Source: CAZRQL01 sp964602415 (GTDB lineage: Bacteria > Bacteroidota > Bacteroidia > Cytophagales > Flammeovirgaceae). From it: DNA of 64,000 nt. Both the position numbers and the translations under genes were made by a program. The stretch is taken from NCBI GenBank assembly GCA_964602415.1, contig CAZRQL010000017.1, forward strand, positions 10,670-74,669, given 5' to 3'. Position 1 is the first letter of the stretch; each line of letters begins with the position of its first letter. The notes beneath the pieces were generated by a model. That model did not search any database, was not told where the DNA came from, and worked only from the letters and a program-made list of their open reading frames with translations. Positions 1 through 10,386 of the stretch are shown one piece after another.

Positions 1-3000
1 AGTTTGGCAACTGATATCGGCTGTATTGGATAAATTGATGGTGGTTACATCTATAGTTTTGAATAAAAATGGGTTAGAGCCTGTTAAGGATTGGTTGTTG
101 GTTTCAAAAGAGGCCGACTCACTGCTAAATGAGCCATCATTGTCAATGCCTCCTCTGAAAAAATCATCTGATATCGAACTGTAAGTTCCTGAAGAATTGA
201 TGGTAAGCAAACCATCAAAACGGTTGTTTCCAGATATTGTGTTGTCATCAAAAATGCCGTTGATCGTGCTAATACCTCCTACCCTAAACTGCTGGCTTCC
301 GGGTTTGAAGGTTGTGCCGGAGCCCACAACAAAATTGCCTTGAGCAAATACGCCGGTAGTCAGGTCTTTAGGGCCACTGCCACCGATAACCAGGTCTCTC
401 AAGTTTATGGTTGTTGCCGAGCCTCCAATAGTCTGAGCAGCCCCGTCTAATGTGAGGATTTTGCCTGCTGCTAGGCCGATAAAAGAACCGTTGCAAACAA
501 GGTTGCCTTTCAAATTGATGGATGTGGCTGTGTTGTAGTCCAATCTGGTAGCACCTGCAATTTGGAGATCTCCATTGATGGTCAAGTTGCCTTGCATGAT
601 TTTGGCATCGCTGATTGTGCCTCCTGCAATAATTAAATTGTGATAAGTCCCGCCTCTGACATTTTGATTGGCAGCATTTCGGTTGTAAATCACCGTATTG
701 CCTAAAGCGGAAGCATCAAACACCCCGCCGTTCATAATGATTCCGCTGCCATGATAAGTCAAATGAGAATTGGCCGCATTGATCCAAGTAGCTGTCGCAC
801 CACCTGCTGCCAAGGTAGCAAAAGTTATCGCAACCTTGCCATTGTTGGTAACGGTAACCCCATTGTCCACAGTAGAATTGAACGATGGAATAATGACCGT
901 TTTCCCGCCGGGGGTATTGATTACGGTATTCACTTTAAAATTGACTTCAGTACCGTTGGGATAGCTGAGCCGCATATCGTGAGTCGCTGAATTGTGGTTG
1001 ATGACTTGAGCATTGGTCTCGAAAATACAAGAGCCGTTTTGCTCCAAAAGCACCTTGTTGTTGTTGGTGATGCCTCCCCTAAAACGATAGGTAGAGGTAT
1101 TGTTGACATTTGGATCTGAAACCATTGCACCCGAAGTACCAACCGTTACCAACCCATTGAAAACATTTGTACCTGCACCGGTGGCATTATCTTCCAATGT
1201 GCCGTTTATGATGGTTTGGTTGCTGACTATAAAGTCGTTGGTTCCCAAACTCAAGGTTTTTGAGGCATTGACGGTCAATTTAGCAACCGTTATATTGACG
1301 TTGGCCGTTACGGGGCCGTCTATAATAACCTGATCGGCTGCAGTTGGCACTATGCCGCCCACCCAAGTAGCACCTACGTTCCAGTTGCCACCGGTGGTGG
1401 TTGAAACCTTGGTATTGGCAGCCAAAAAGTCAGCTTGGGCAGGAGAGCCAAATTTGTAATAGTTATTGGTGCAGGGGGTAGCGGTTTGGTTGTATTCAAA
1501 TACCGCTACATGATAGGTAGTGCCTGTGGTCAGACCGGTTATGCTTACCGAAGATCCTGTCCCATCAAACACTATAAAGCCTCCATCCAAAGCACTTCCT
1601 GAGCCATAAACCGTATTTGCAGTATAGCTGAGGCCATCAAGAGGGGCATTGACATCAACGGATGAGGAAGGTTTGACGACTACCATGCGACGGTTGCCGT
1701 TGCCATTAGTCCAAGAAATGGTGGCTGTGGTGGCAGTAACAGATGAAAAAGAAATATCCGAAGCCTCGGTAGTGGGTCTGCTCACGGCAAAAGAAAGTAA
1801 CGAGACGGGTGTAGTCCTGTCGGTGGTACTGCCATCGCCTATGCGTCCGGTTCCATTTTCGCCCCAAGAGTGGTAGCTGCCATCGGAAGCCCATACATAA
1901 GCCCCTCTATCGCCATCAGATATACCAACTATTGTTTTGCCATTGATAGAACCATTGCCTTGAATGGCTGCCGATACGTCAATACTGGTGGCAACCGTGC
2001 CATTACCCAAAGCTCCACTAAGTTCTTCACCCCAAGCATGCAAACTCGCATCACTGGCCAAGGCAAAAGACCTTGAGGTATTGGATAAAGAAGAATTGGA
2101 AGCCACGACGTTAACTATCTTTTTACCTGCCAGCGAACCAGAGGTTTGGACAAAATTTGGCACATTTGAACTCACTGCCAAGCCTGCCGGTTGAGCCGAT
2201 CCCCAACCATAAACAGTCCCTTCTTCGTCCACAGCCAGCGTATGCTTGTCAGCCGCCGCCAACATCACCACTCGTTTGTTGGCCAAAACACCGCTCATGG
2301 TTACTGTTACCGGCACGAGTTGTTCTGTATTGCTGCCGTTACCCAACTGCCCTGAGAGACCTTGGCCCCAAGCGTGAAGCGAGCCATCAGATGCCAATGC
2401 AACTGCATGATTCTCACCCTGAACTATTTTGATGATGGTCTTGCCGGAAAGGGAGCCACTGGAAGAAATATTGACAGGCAAATTTTTGTCCAGAACAGTC
2501 AGATCATCGCCCAAACGGCCATTGGTATCATCGCCCCAAGTGTGAAGAGTGCCATCAGAAGCCAAAGCCGCAGAAAAATATCCACCGGCACTAACCTGAA
2601 CAATGGTCTTGCCACTAAGCGAGCCACTATTAGTAATATTAACAGGGAGTAAAGAACTGGTAAGTGTCCCGTTGCCCAACTGACCGGAGGCGTTTTGCCC
2701 CCATGTGTGGACAGTGCCATCCGAAGCCAATGCGATGGTATGGTTAGTGCCCATCACCAGTTGAGAGATGGTTTTTCCCGCCAAGCTACCTTTGTTGGGT
2801 ATCAAAACGGGGCACAAAGCCGTGGTGGGAGATACGTTGCCATCGCCAAAAAAAGGCGTTGCGGTTGAGCCTCGACTACCCCAAGCGTAACGGATGCCAT
2901 TAAGCATTCCACTGCCCACAGTGCTAAAGCTCCTAAAAAGCACATTTTGAGGATTGAGAACCCTAAAATCTTCTCTGCTGATACGAAGTGCGTAATCATC

Positions 3001-4680
3001 CTCCACCGCCACTGTGCCGCTCAATGCGTTGCCTGGCACCGTAAAAGTGATTTGACTGTTATTAACTTTGGTGTACCCGGAGATAGGCGTTCCGTTTAAA
3101 AATAATTTATTGGTATCCTTAAAATTTTTGCCGTTGAGTGTAACTGTGCTTCCTACGCTTGCCGATGCAGGACTAAAATCATCTATCACCGGAGGAGCCA
3201 TGTAGTGCTGGATAAGCCGGTGGTTGCCCCTATCAGAATAAATAAGCATGTCTCTGATAGGGTCGTAAAACATAAACATAGGCTCTACCATCTTGGAGCG
3301 AGTAGTGCCCGAGGTGTTGGTGGTAAAAGTGGACTGCCCCAGCACATAATCAGCAGCCGCTCCGTTGGCTTTTGTTTGAGCGTTTTGGTATCCTAAAATT
3401 CTTCGATTCAAGTAGTCCGCAACCCAAAGCGTACCGTAGTGATCCACAAAACAACCTACCGGGTTTTCCTGGCCTGTGGCCGTAGTGGCTGCGGTCGCTG
3501 AGGTAAAATTGGGCTGGCCTAGTACGCCGTCAGCGGCTGCTCCGTTGGACTTAGCGGCGGCATTGTCGTAGCGCAAGACCCTGTTGCTCAATTGAGACGA
3601 TACCCAAAGGGTTGTGCCATAGGCAAATACTCCCGTAGGGCGATTCAGACCCGTAGAAGTAGTCGCCGAAGCGGAACTTGTAAAATTGGGCTGCCCCAAC
3701 ACACCGTCTGCGGCTGCTCCGTTGGCTTTGAGAGCGGCTTTGTCGAATCTAAGTACACGGCTGTTATTGTAGTCAGAAACATATAGATTGCCTTGGTTAT
3801 CAATGGTTAGACTTAAAGGAGTGTTGAGAGTAGAAGCAGTAGTGCCGGCAAAAGCAGAGGTGAAGTCGGGCTGCCCCAACACGCCATTGGCATCGGGCTG
3901 GTTGGAAGATATGCTGTGCGCAGCATTGAACCACAAAACGCGGTTGGCTCCGGCATCGGTTACCCAAAGCCTGCCTGTATTATCAACCGCACAACTTATA
4001 GGTAAGTTGAATTGATTGATAGAAGTGGCAGAAGTATTGGTAACAAAGTTGGGTTGACCAAAAACCAACTCGGCGGTAGGGTTGCTGGCCGTGATGGGAT
4101 AAGCAAACCGAAGCACCCTTCGGTTGAGTCTATCCACCACATACATTTTGTTATTGACAAAGTCTATCGCTATCCCCTCAGGATTGTTGAAGCGTTTGTC
4201 GGCAGTAGCAGCACCACCTGAGACAAAATCAGCCTGCCCTATCACAAAAAGACCATCTTGGCCGTTGGACATGGTCATATCCCTCTTGCTTGTCGTGGTA
4301 AAACTACTGGAAGAAGAATAGCCTGTGCCGCTGCCATTTATGGCATAGGGTCTAAAATACACAAGGGTATTGGCGGGCAACTCTTTGACAAATATGACAA
4401 AAACGCCTGTACTATTAATACCCGAAGCCACTACTTTGTTGTCGGATGTGGTTGGGTTTGAGTTGGAAGTGCTCCAGACAATACCAACCTCAGTTATCCC
4501 TGTGCCGGAAGTAACGTTGCCCCCAAGCACTGCGGAACTGCTGCTCACAGAAGTAGAAGTAGGAGATGAAAGATCGGGAGCTTGTGCCAAAGAAAACTGA
4601 ACTCCCCACAACAGCAAAAAAGCCGATGTAAGAAAAACAGAAGATTTCCTTGCGAAGAATTTAAGTATAGATGAATCCAT
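1..4680 (-). CDS. Giant secreted mosaic protein with NHL, IPT/TIG and RCC1 repeats (3' end beyond window)
   Basis: The frame is open from the ATG at 4680 to the left edge, at least 1560 residues with no stop, so the C-terminus is missing. Residues 1-31 form a signal peptide ending near SLAQ. An Fn3-like segment follows (about 35-110), then about five 60-residue NHL-type units containing DGVLGQPNFTS (about 147-454). Next come an IPT/TIG domain (about 491-570), RCC1-type repeats recognisable by SDGTVHTWG and GQLGNGT (about 584-950), another Fn3-like domain (about 960-1087) and a beta-helix-like or G8-like tail. The frame was checked at several tryptophan codons and is consistent. Family knowledge suggests a cell-surface or secreted adhesin-like protein exported by type IX secretion, but the sorting domain lies outside the window. 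The specific role is unknown. Confidence 0.85.
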   Translation of the reverse strand, partial: MDSSILKFFARKSSVFLTSAFLLLWGVQFSLAQAPDLSSPTSTSVSSSSAVLGGNVTSGTGITEVGIVWSTSNSNPTTSDNKVVASGINSTGVFVIFVKELPANTLVYFRPYAINGSGTGYSSSSSFTTTSKRDMTMSNGQDGLFVIGQADFVSGGAATADKRFNNPEGIAIDFVNNKMYVVDRLNRRVLRFAYPITASNPTAELVFGQPNFVTNTSATSINQFNLPISCAVDNTGRLWVTDAGANRVLWFNAAHSISSNQPDANGVLGQPDFTSAFAGTTASTLNTPLSLTIDNQGNLYVSDYNNSRVLRFDKAALKANGAAADGVLGQPNFTSSASATTSTGLNRPTGVFAYGTTLWVSSQLSNRVLRYDNAAAKSNGAAADGVLGQPNFTSATAATTATGQENPVGCFVDHYGTLWVADYLNRRILGYQNAQTKANGAAADYVLGQSTFTTNTSGTTRSKMVEPMFMFYDPIRDMLIYSDRGNHRLIQHYMAPPVIDDFSPASASVGSTVTLNGKNFKDTNKLFLNGTPISGYTKVNNSQITFTVPGNALSGTVAVEDDYALRISREDFRVLNPQNVLFRSFSTVGSGMLNGIRYAWGSRGSTATPFFGDGNVSPTTALCPVLIPNKGSLAGKTISQLVMGTNHTIALASDGTVHTWGQNASGQLGNGTLTSSLLPVNITNSGSLSGKTIVQVSAGGYFSAALASDGTLHTWGDDTNGRLGDDLTVLDKNLPVNISSSGSLSGKTIIKIVQGENHAVALASDGSLHAWGQGLSGQLGNGSNTEQLVPVTVTMSGVLANKRVVMLAAADKHTLAVDEEGTVYGWGSAQPAGLAVSSNVPNFVQTSGSLAGKKIVNVVASNSSLSNTSRSFALASDASLHAWGEELSGALGNGTVATSIDVSAAIQGNGSINGKTIVGISDGDRGAYVWASDGSYHSWGENGTGRIGDGSTTDRTTPVSLLSFAVSRPTTEASDISFSSVTATTATISWTNGNGNRRMVVVKPSSSVDVNAPLDGLSYTANTVYGSGSALDGGFIVFDGTGSSVSITGLTTGTTYHVAVFEYNQTATPCTNNYYKFGSPAQADFLAANTKVSTTTGGNWNVGATWVGGIVPTAADQVIIDGPVTANVNITVAKLTVNASKTLSLGTNDFIVSNQTIINGTLEDNATGAGTNVFNGLVTVGTSGAMVSDPNVNNTSTYRFRGGITNNNKVLLEQNGSCIFETNAQVINHNSATHDMRLSYPNGTEVNFKVNTVINTPGGKTVIIPSFNSTVDNGVTVTNNGKVAITFATLAAGGATATWINAANSHLTYHGSGIIMNGGVFDASALGNTVIYNRNAANQNVRGGTYHNLIIAGGTISDAKIMQGNLTINGDLQIAGATRLDYNTATSINLKGNLVCNGSFIGLAAGKILTLDGAAQTIGGSATTINLRDLVIGGSGPKDLTTGVFAQGNFVVGSGTTFKPGSQQFRVGGISTINGIFDDNTISGNNRFDGLLTINSSGTYSSISDDFFRGGIDNDGSFSSESASFETNNQSLTGSNPFLFKTIDVTTINLSNTADISCQT
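3320..4240 (-). repeat. Tandem ~180-bp coding repeats (NHL-type beta-propeller units)
   Basis: Within the giant secreted gene, a segment encoding A-D-G-V-L-G-Q-P-N-F or a close variant recurs at about 3338, 3519, 3698, 3878 and 4060, a period of 179-181 bp (60 codons). The two copies near 3519 and 3698 are the most alike, which suggests recent unit duplication. Confidence 0.75.
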
Positions 4681-5149
4681 ATTTGATGATTCTAAGAATA
4701 AATACAAGGCATTGGGGAAACGTTTCAACTGTAAGTTAAAACCTAAATAGGCAGACTTTTGCGCCAAAGTAGTTGAGTTCATATTTGTGGTACTAACCAA
4801 ATTGTACAATTCAAAATTGAATACTTTTTGGAAACTTTACAACCATAACTATACGACTGGAGGCAAAAATTGTTCAATCAAGACTTAAATAAAAATCTAA
4901 TTATATTGATTATCAAATATTAACTTAATATCATTTGATAAATTCATTCATCGAAATTAAACAGATTCAATGCTTTTTGAGGTAACTTTTGCCGAAAAAA
5001 CAATTATCGGGTTCTGCAAATCGTGTAGGTATTAAAATAATTGATTTACAAATAGTTGAAAAATTAATATGTAAGATTTCAGGTTATTTTGCAGCAATAA
5101 ACTATGCAAACTACTGCATTTCTGTATCAATTGGGATGTCATTTTGTTT
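4681..5149. other. A+T-rich intergenic spacer
   Basis: This 469-bp stretch separates the stop of the ParA-like gene from the start of the giant secreted gene, both read leftwards. It probably holds the promoter of the giant gene, but I see no convincing TTTG/TAnnTTTG pair, RNA gene or strong terminator hairpin. The short open frames here have no recognisable features. Confidence 0.5.
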
Positions 5150-5911
5150 TCAGTCCAACCAAACTGTGTCTTGCATAGAAAGAATTTCTTTGGCAAGATA
5201 TTGATACTCAATAGAAGAAATAGCAGAAGGGGCGTAACTGAGTACACTTTGACCAAACGAAGGGGCTTCTAATGCCGCTGTGTCGGAGTTGATAACTGAC
5301 TGAAAAACAGGCAACCGGACTCTTGTATGAAACAAATCAAAAACTTCGCGGGTGATTTCTTTGCTGCTGTCCACCATAGTAAAAAGCACCCCCAACAAAG
5401 TCAAACGTGGGTTGTGGTCTTTTTGGACTTTTTTTACCGTGCCCATCAGTTGATCCAGCCCATGTAAAGCCATCACATCCAAAGGCATAGGAGCTATGAG
5501 TCCCCTCGCAGCTACCAGTGCATTCAGACTTGACAAGCCCACCGAAGGAGGACAATCCAACAATATGTAGTCATAATCCAAAGAAAAAAGTGCGTGGCGA
5601 AGTATAAAAAACCGCTGCGAATCTTGCGCAACCGACCACTCCCAATCAATCAAGCGCATATTGGCAGCCAAAACATGTAGGCCTTCCCGCTCATAAACAG
5701 CTTGTTGCAAAGAGGCTTTGCCCATCAATACCTCAGCCACAGTAACATCCGGTTTGATAGCTAAATAATAGCTTAAACTGCCTTGTTGATCCAAATCCAC
5801 CAGAAGCACTTTTTTGACCAATCTTGCCAAAGCAGCCCCCAAATTTACAGTTGTGCTGGTCTTGGCTGTACCCCCTTTTTGGTTGAAAATAGCAATAGTG
5901 CGCGGTCTCAT
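5150..5911 (-). CDS. ParA-family ATPase (solitary)
   Basis: A 253-residue ParA/Soj/MinD-type P-loop ATPase. The deviant Walker A motif FNQKGGTAKTS lies at residues 9-19 with the signature lysine at 12. A VLLVDLDQQG segment and a Walker B-like DYILLDCPPSVG follow. I chose the ATG at 5911 because the ATPase fold begins immediately (RPRTIAIFNQKGG); an upstream in-frame start would add 22 residues unlike the family. These proteins bind ATP and DNA and position chromosomes or other cargo. No parB or centromere-like repeats lie next to it, so it may partition the chromosome with a distant ParB or position another complex. Confidence 0.9.
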   Translation of the reverse strand: MRPRTIAIFNQKGGTAKTSTTVNLGAALARLVKKVLLVDLDQQGSLSYYLAIKPDVTVAEVLMGKASLQQAVYEREGLHVLAANMRLIDWEWSVAQDSQRFFILRHALFSLDYDYILLDCPPSVGLSSLNALVAARGLIAPMPLDVMALHGLDQLMGTVKKVQKDHNPRLTLLGVLFTMVDSSKEITREVFDLFHTRVRLPVFQSVINSDTAALEAPSFGQSVLSYAPSAISSIEYQYLAKEILSMQDTVWLD

Positions 5912-6050
5912 GGGATTAAATTTATATGCAAAGTAAATATAACCTTCGAGGTAATATTGTGCAAATAAATTATGCAAAATAGATTATTAGAATACTTATC
6001 AAAATTTTAGGCTTAGGTTGGCTTTAGCCGCAAAAAGCCAAGTTGGTTTT

Positions 6051-8270
6051 TCAGCCAACCTTGAAACCCAACACCAACACATCATCTATTTGCTGGTGTT
6101 TTCCGGCTACCCAGTTTAGAAACGTCCGCTCTAAAATTTGCTGCTGGTCGTGCATATCCAACAGGTGAATGTCATAGAGCAACTCCTTGAACCTGCGAGC
6201 CATAAACTTGCGCCCTTTATCCCCGCCAAACTGGTCGCGGTAGCCGTCTGAAAATAAATAGCACATGGTTGGGGATTGGACTTCATGCACATGCAAGGTA
6301 AATTCTTGGCCGTCGCTTTGCTCATCGCCCACGGCAAACCTGTCACCTTTGAACTCAAAAATTTGTTTGCCTGTCATATAAATCATATTGCTCCGCGCAC
6401 CAGCGTAATAGAGTTTGCGCGCTTGCTTTTTCCACACACAAAGCCCTATTTCCATACCATCGCGGATGATGGCATGATCTTGGCGCAATACATTTCTCAA
6501 ATTGGCATGCAATTCTTTAATGATAACATGGGGAGATAAATCAGTGAGATTTCTGCAAATCTGGTTGAGCAAAAAAACGGCTGCTATGGACATAAACCCG
6601 CCCGGTACGCCATGCCCGGTGCAGTCAATGGCTGCAATAAGGCGACTGTCTTGGCTTTCAAATACCCAAAACAGGTCGCCGCTTACTTGTTCCTTGGGTC
6701 TAATAAACACAAAAGAATCGGGAAAAATTTTGGCTAATTGCTCGCTGTTGGGCAACAAAGCCGCCTGAATGGTCTTGGCATAAGTGAGGCTGGAAGTAAA
6801 GTCTTTATTGATTTCGCTCAATAGGTTTTGTGAGTACATCAAGGCTTCATTGGTGGAACTGATTTCCTCATTGGCCTGCACCAGTATCTCTGACTGCATT
6901 TTGACCTGCTCCTCTCGGCTTGCCAACTCTAAATTTATTTGCTGGAGTTCTTTATTGAACTTAAGAGCCTCTCTTCGGTTCTTAACAGCGTTGGTCAGCA
7001 GTCCAATCATCACCAAAACCATCAAAACGGCTACGCCAATACCATACAGATAGACTTGCTGCCAAAATTTCTCCTTTTGCAACTCAACGTCTTTGAGTCG
7101 GTTGTCAGCCATTTGCCGTGCCAGCTCATAGCGGGCTTCCATTTCTGCAAGTTCTGTGGCTTTTTCTTTGGTAAAAATGCTATCAGACAAACTTATGTAC
7201 CGCTCCAAGGCCTCAAATCCTTCTTTGTAGCGTCCAAGAAGTTGATAAATTCCGGCAGAAGCGCGGTAAGAAGAAAGCATATCTTGAGGAGATTCTATCT
7301 CTGTATAGATTTTTATGGCATTCTGTATCATGGTCATTGCCAAACCGTATTGTTTGAGTTTGGAGTTGACCTCTGCCATATTTTCATAACAAATCGCTTG
7401 ACCGCGTTTGTCGCCAAGCTCTATCTTAATCTTGAGGGCTGCGCCAAAAGCCTCCAGTGCCAAGCCATATTTACCTTGTGAAAAATAAATATTGCCCAAC
7501 GAAATTTGGCTGGCCGCTATCCCGTTTCGGTTGCCCAACTTGCTGCGCACAGCGAGCGACTTGCGATTGAAGTACAAAGCCGAATCCAAGCGAGTAGGTT
7601 TTTTTTGTTTTTCAGACTCGTAGAGGTCAAAATATACGGCTGCCAAATTGTGGTACACGTTGTTGTAGAGGTAATCTGAGTTGAGGGCATCGGCTATTTT
7701 AAGAACCCGAAGATAGCTTTGAAGGGCTTTTTCGTACTGAGCCTGAGAGGCGTAAACTGAGGCGATGGCATTAACCGCATTGGCTTCGTCTTCTTTAAGA
7801 TTGAGCTTTTGGTACAAATTCATCGCATCCAGCAAATAATCAAGTGCCCGAATGGTATTGCCTTGATAAAAATACACTAAGCCTATGTTGTACTGAGACT
7901 TAGCCAAAGGTTCAGGATGCCGGGCATGTTCGTTAAAAATATCCAATGCTTTTTGGTAGCAAAACAGCGCGGAATCGTAATTGGACATAGCCAAATAAGC
8001 AGACCCTTGGTAGTTCCAAGCCCAAGCCTCACCCATGGGATAAGAAATGGTCTGTGCCATATTGATGGATTGCCGCGACAAAAGCTCAGACTTGCTCGGG
8101 TCAACCCTAAGGTAGCTGTGAGCCAACTGATTGATGAGAGAAACTTTATGCGTATCTGCTTTAAGGTACTCATCCAAACGTTTTTGTAAACTGTCTATTT
8201 TGGCCGGGAACTGAGCAAAACAAGATATGCTACTTAGCAATAGAGCAAGTATGAAAACAGCGTATCGCAT
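6051..8270 (-). CDS. TPR sensor protein with SpoIIE-type serine phosphatase domain
   Basis: 739 residues. A signal peptide (to about 20) precedes a probably periplasmic array of tetratricopeptide repeats (about 25-400). One membrane helix (about 405-428) and a coiled coil (about 430-490) lead to a cytoplasmic PP2C/SpoIIE phosphatase domain. The phosphatase is marked by AAIDCTGHGVPGGFMS, YLFSDGYRDQFGGDKG and a terminal QIDDVLVLGFKVG, which carry the usual metal-binding aspartates. Such proteins dephosphorylate anti-sigma-factor antagonists or related partners in response to an extracytoplasmic signal. No kinase or antagonist gene is adjacent, so the target is unknown. It follows metG after 63 bp on the same strand. 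Confidence 0.9.
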   Translation of the reverse strand: MRYAVFILALLLSSISCFAQFPAKIDSLQKRLDEYLKADTHKVSLINQLAHSYLRVDPSKSELLSRQSINMAQTISYPMGEAWAWNYQGSAYLAMSNYDSALFCYQKALDIFNEHARHPEPLAKSQYNIGLVYFYQGNTIRALDYLLDAMNLYQKLNLKEDEANAVNAIASVYASQAQYEKALQSYLRVLKIADALNSDYLYNNVYHNLAAVYFDLYESEKQKKPTRLDSALYFNRKSLAVRSKLGNRNGIAASQISLGNIYFSQGKYGLALEAFGAALKIKIELGDKRGQAICYENMAEVNSKLKQYGLAMTMIQNAIKIYTEIESPQDMLSSYRASAGIYQLLGRYKEGFEALERYISLSDSIFTKEKATELAEMEARYELARQMADNRLKDVELQKEKFWQQVYLYGIGVAVLMVLVMIGLLTNAVKNRREALKFNKELQQINLELASREEQVKMQSEILVQANEEISSTNEALMYSQNLLSEINKDFTSSLTYAKTIQAALLPNSEQLAKIFPDSFVFIRPKEQVSGDLFWVFESQDSRLIAAIDCTGHGVPGGFMSIAAVFLLNQICRNLTDLSPHVIIKELHANLRNVLRQDHAIIRDGMEIGLCVWKKQARKLYYAGARSNMIYMTGKQIFEFKGDRFAVGDEQSDGQEFTLHVHEVQSPTMCYLFSDGYRDQFGGDKGRKFMARRFKELLYDIHLLDMHDQQQILERTFLNWVAGKHQQIDDVLVLGFKVG

Positions 8271-8333
8271 GGCATCCGGATTCAGTTTAGTGTTGTTAAC
8301 AAATTACAAACGAATAAAATTACCTTTCTATTA

Positions 8334-10376
8334 TTACTTAACGACACTTCCTTCACGAATTACATTCTTAGGGGCTATCAGCGAAAGGCTTCCGTCGGGC
8401 TGCTCTGCCGTCAAAACCATGCCTTGAGAGAGAACACCCTTGATTTCTCTTGGCTCAAGATTGGCCAAAAACAACACTTGCATACCTTCAATTTGCTGAG
8501 CATCATACGTTTCTGCTATGCCACTCACGATTGTGCGTTCCATAAATCCATCATCAACCGTGAGTTTGAGCAGTTTTTTTGCTTTGGCAATTTTCTCGGC
8601 TTTTCTAACCGTTCCCACTCTTATATCAAGCTGTTTAAAGGTTTCAAAATCAATATTTTTCTTAAACTCTTCAATGGGCTTGAGGGCAGCTTTTCTCTCT
8701 TCAAGTTTGGCAAGTTGAGCCTGTATGGTACTGTCTTCTATTTTGTTAAAAAGAAGTACCGGCTCATTAAGTGCATGGCCTGTGGTCAGTTCGAGGATAG
8801 GGCTAAAACCATCAATATCTTCCATATTGAGCATCTTGGCCAACTTGGAGGCTGAATCAGGCAAAAAAGGCTTGAGAATCAATGATAAATTGGCCGCAAT
8901 AAGCAAACCCGTATGCAATATAGTCTGTACGCGCTCGGGCTTGGATGTCCAGATTTTCCATGGCTCAGTCTCAGCCAAATATTTATTGCCCAGACGCGCC
9001 AAATTCATCACTTCAAACAAGGCTTCCCTAAACCTAAAATTTAAAATCAATTGCTCGATTTTGGGGTAAGCCTCTTTGATTTTTTCGAGTGCTTCATTTT
9101 CAAGGTCGTAATAAGTGGAAGGCGCAGGAATCTTGCCTCCAAAATACTTGTGGGTCAGCACCATTACCCTATTGACAAAATTGCCCAAAATAGCCGCCAA
9201 CTCATTGTTGTTGCGGGCCTGGAAATCTGCCCAAGTAAACTCACTGTCTTTGTTTTCCGGCAGAATTGAAGCCAACACATAGCGCAGCACATCTTGCTGA
9301 TTGGGAAATTCCTCTAAGTATTCATGAAGCCATACCGCCCAATTCCTTGAGGTTGAGAGCTTTCCACCTTCCAAATTCAAGAACTCATTTGCAGGCACGT
9401 TGGTAGGCAAAATGTAGTTGCCCATCAGCCTCAAAATGATGGGAAAAATAATACAGTGAAAAACGATATTGTCTTTTCCAATAAAATGGATTAACTCGGT
9501 TTGGCTGTCTTGCCAATAGGGCTTCCAATCTTTGCCTTCACGCTCTGCCCATGCTTTGGTGGCGGAAATGTATCCGATTGGGGCATCGAGCCAGACATAA
9601 AGCACCTTGCTGGGAGCACCAGGCACAGGCACGCCCCAATCCAAATCCCGCGTCATCGAACGAGATTGTAAGCCCCCCTCTATCCATGAAAGGCATTGAC
9701 CCACAACATGATTTTTCCAGTCTTGGGGGTTGTGGTGCAGGCTGCCATCCAGCAGGCCTTGACTAATCCACTCACGCACCCACTCTTGGTGCTTGTGCAT
9801 AGGCAAATACCAGTGCTTTGTGCTGCGAAGTACGGGTTTTGAGCCGCTCAACACGGAGCGAGGATTGATCAACTCTGGGGGACTCAACGAAGTGCCACAA
9901 CGCTCACACTGATCGCCATAAGCGTTGGGGTTGTCGCATTTGGGACACTGGCCTTGTATGTAGCGGTCAGCCAAAAACGTTTGTGCTGTTTCATCGTAAA
10001 ATTGCTCCGATTCAATAATCTCAAATTCATGCTTGGCATTGATGACCTCAAAAAACTCTTGAGCGGTTTGGTAGTGAACCGGATCGCTTGTGCGGTGATA
10101 AATATCAAAAGAGATTCCAAAATCCGCAAACGATTTGCGCATCAGAGCATCGTATTTGTCAATAATATCTTTGGGAGATACGCCTTCTTTTTTGGCTTTT
10201 AGGGTTATGGCCGCACCATGTTCATCGCTGCCACAAACAAAAACCACATCTTGTTTCTTCATCCTGAGAAACCTGCAATAAATATCAGCCGGCAAGTAAG
10301 CCCCTGCAATATGACCTATATGGAGAGGGCCATTGGCGTAAGGTAATGCCGCAGTTACAGTGTATCTTTTGGGCAT
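8334..10376 (-). CDS. metG: Methionyl-tRNA synthetase
   Basis: 680 residues. It charges tRNA-Met with methionine in the cytoplasm. The HIGH motif is HIGH at residues 19-22 within NGPLHIGHIAG. A zinc knuckle of two CPKC/CERC-type cysteine pairs lies in the connective peptide. The KMSKS loop reads KLSTSRNWAVW, a form I associate with this phylum. The C-terminal ~110 residues form an EMAPII/Trbp111-like tRNA-binding domain beginning near FKQLDIRVGTVRKAEK. The ATG at 10376 is preferred because the catalytic domain starts at once; the longer upstream frame overlaps uppS. It lies 10 bp downstream of uppS and is probably cotranscribed with it. Confidence 0.97.
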   Translation of the reverse strand: MPKRYTVTAALPYANGPLHIGHIAGAYLPADIYCRFLRMKKQDVVFVCGSDEHGAAITLKAKKEGVSPKDIIDKYDALMRKSFADFGISFDIYHRTSDPVHYQTAQEFFEVINAKHEFEIIESEQFYDETAQTFLADRYIQGQCPKCDNPNAYGDQCERCGTSLSPPELINPRSVLSGSKPVLRSTKHWYLPMHKHQEWVREWISQGLLDGSLHHNPQDWKNHVVGQCLSWIEGGLQSRSMTRDLDWGVPVPGAPSKVLYVWLDAPIGYISATKAWAEREGKDWKPYWQDSQTELIHFIGKDNIVFHCIIFPIILRLMGNYILPTNVPANEFLNLEGGKLSTSRNWAVWLHEYLEEFPNQQDVLRYVLASILPENKDSEFTWADFQARNNNELAAILGNFVNRVMVLTHKYFGGKIPAPSTYYDLENEALEKIKEAYPKIEQLILNFRFREALFEVMNLARLGNKYLAETEPWKIWTSKPERVQTILHTGLLIAANLSLILKPFLPDSASKLAKMLNMEDIDGFSPILELTTGHALNEPVLLFNKIEDSTIQAQLAKLEERKAALKPIEEFKKNIDFETFKQLDIRVGTVRKAEKIAKAKKLLKLTVDDGFMERTIVSGIAETYDAQQIEGMQVLFLANLEPREIKGVLSQGMVLTAEQPDGSLSLIAPKNVIREGSVVK

Positions 10377-10386
10377 AAAATTAAAA

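Noticed and set aside
3320..4240. Regular 180-bp repeats as a non-coding tandem array
   Set aside because: The repeats are in frame within a continuous coding sequence and translate into NHL-type propeller units.
4989..5204. A 71-codon forward-strand open frame in the 4.7-5.1 kb spacer
   Set aside because: It runs into the ParA gene on the opposite strand and has no recognisable domain or start context.
6011..6045. Inverted repeat TTGGCTTT / AAAGCCAA after the TPR phosphatase gene as a terminator
   Set aside because: The stem is real, but no convincing T run follows on the transcript strand.
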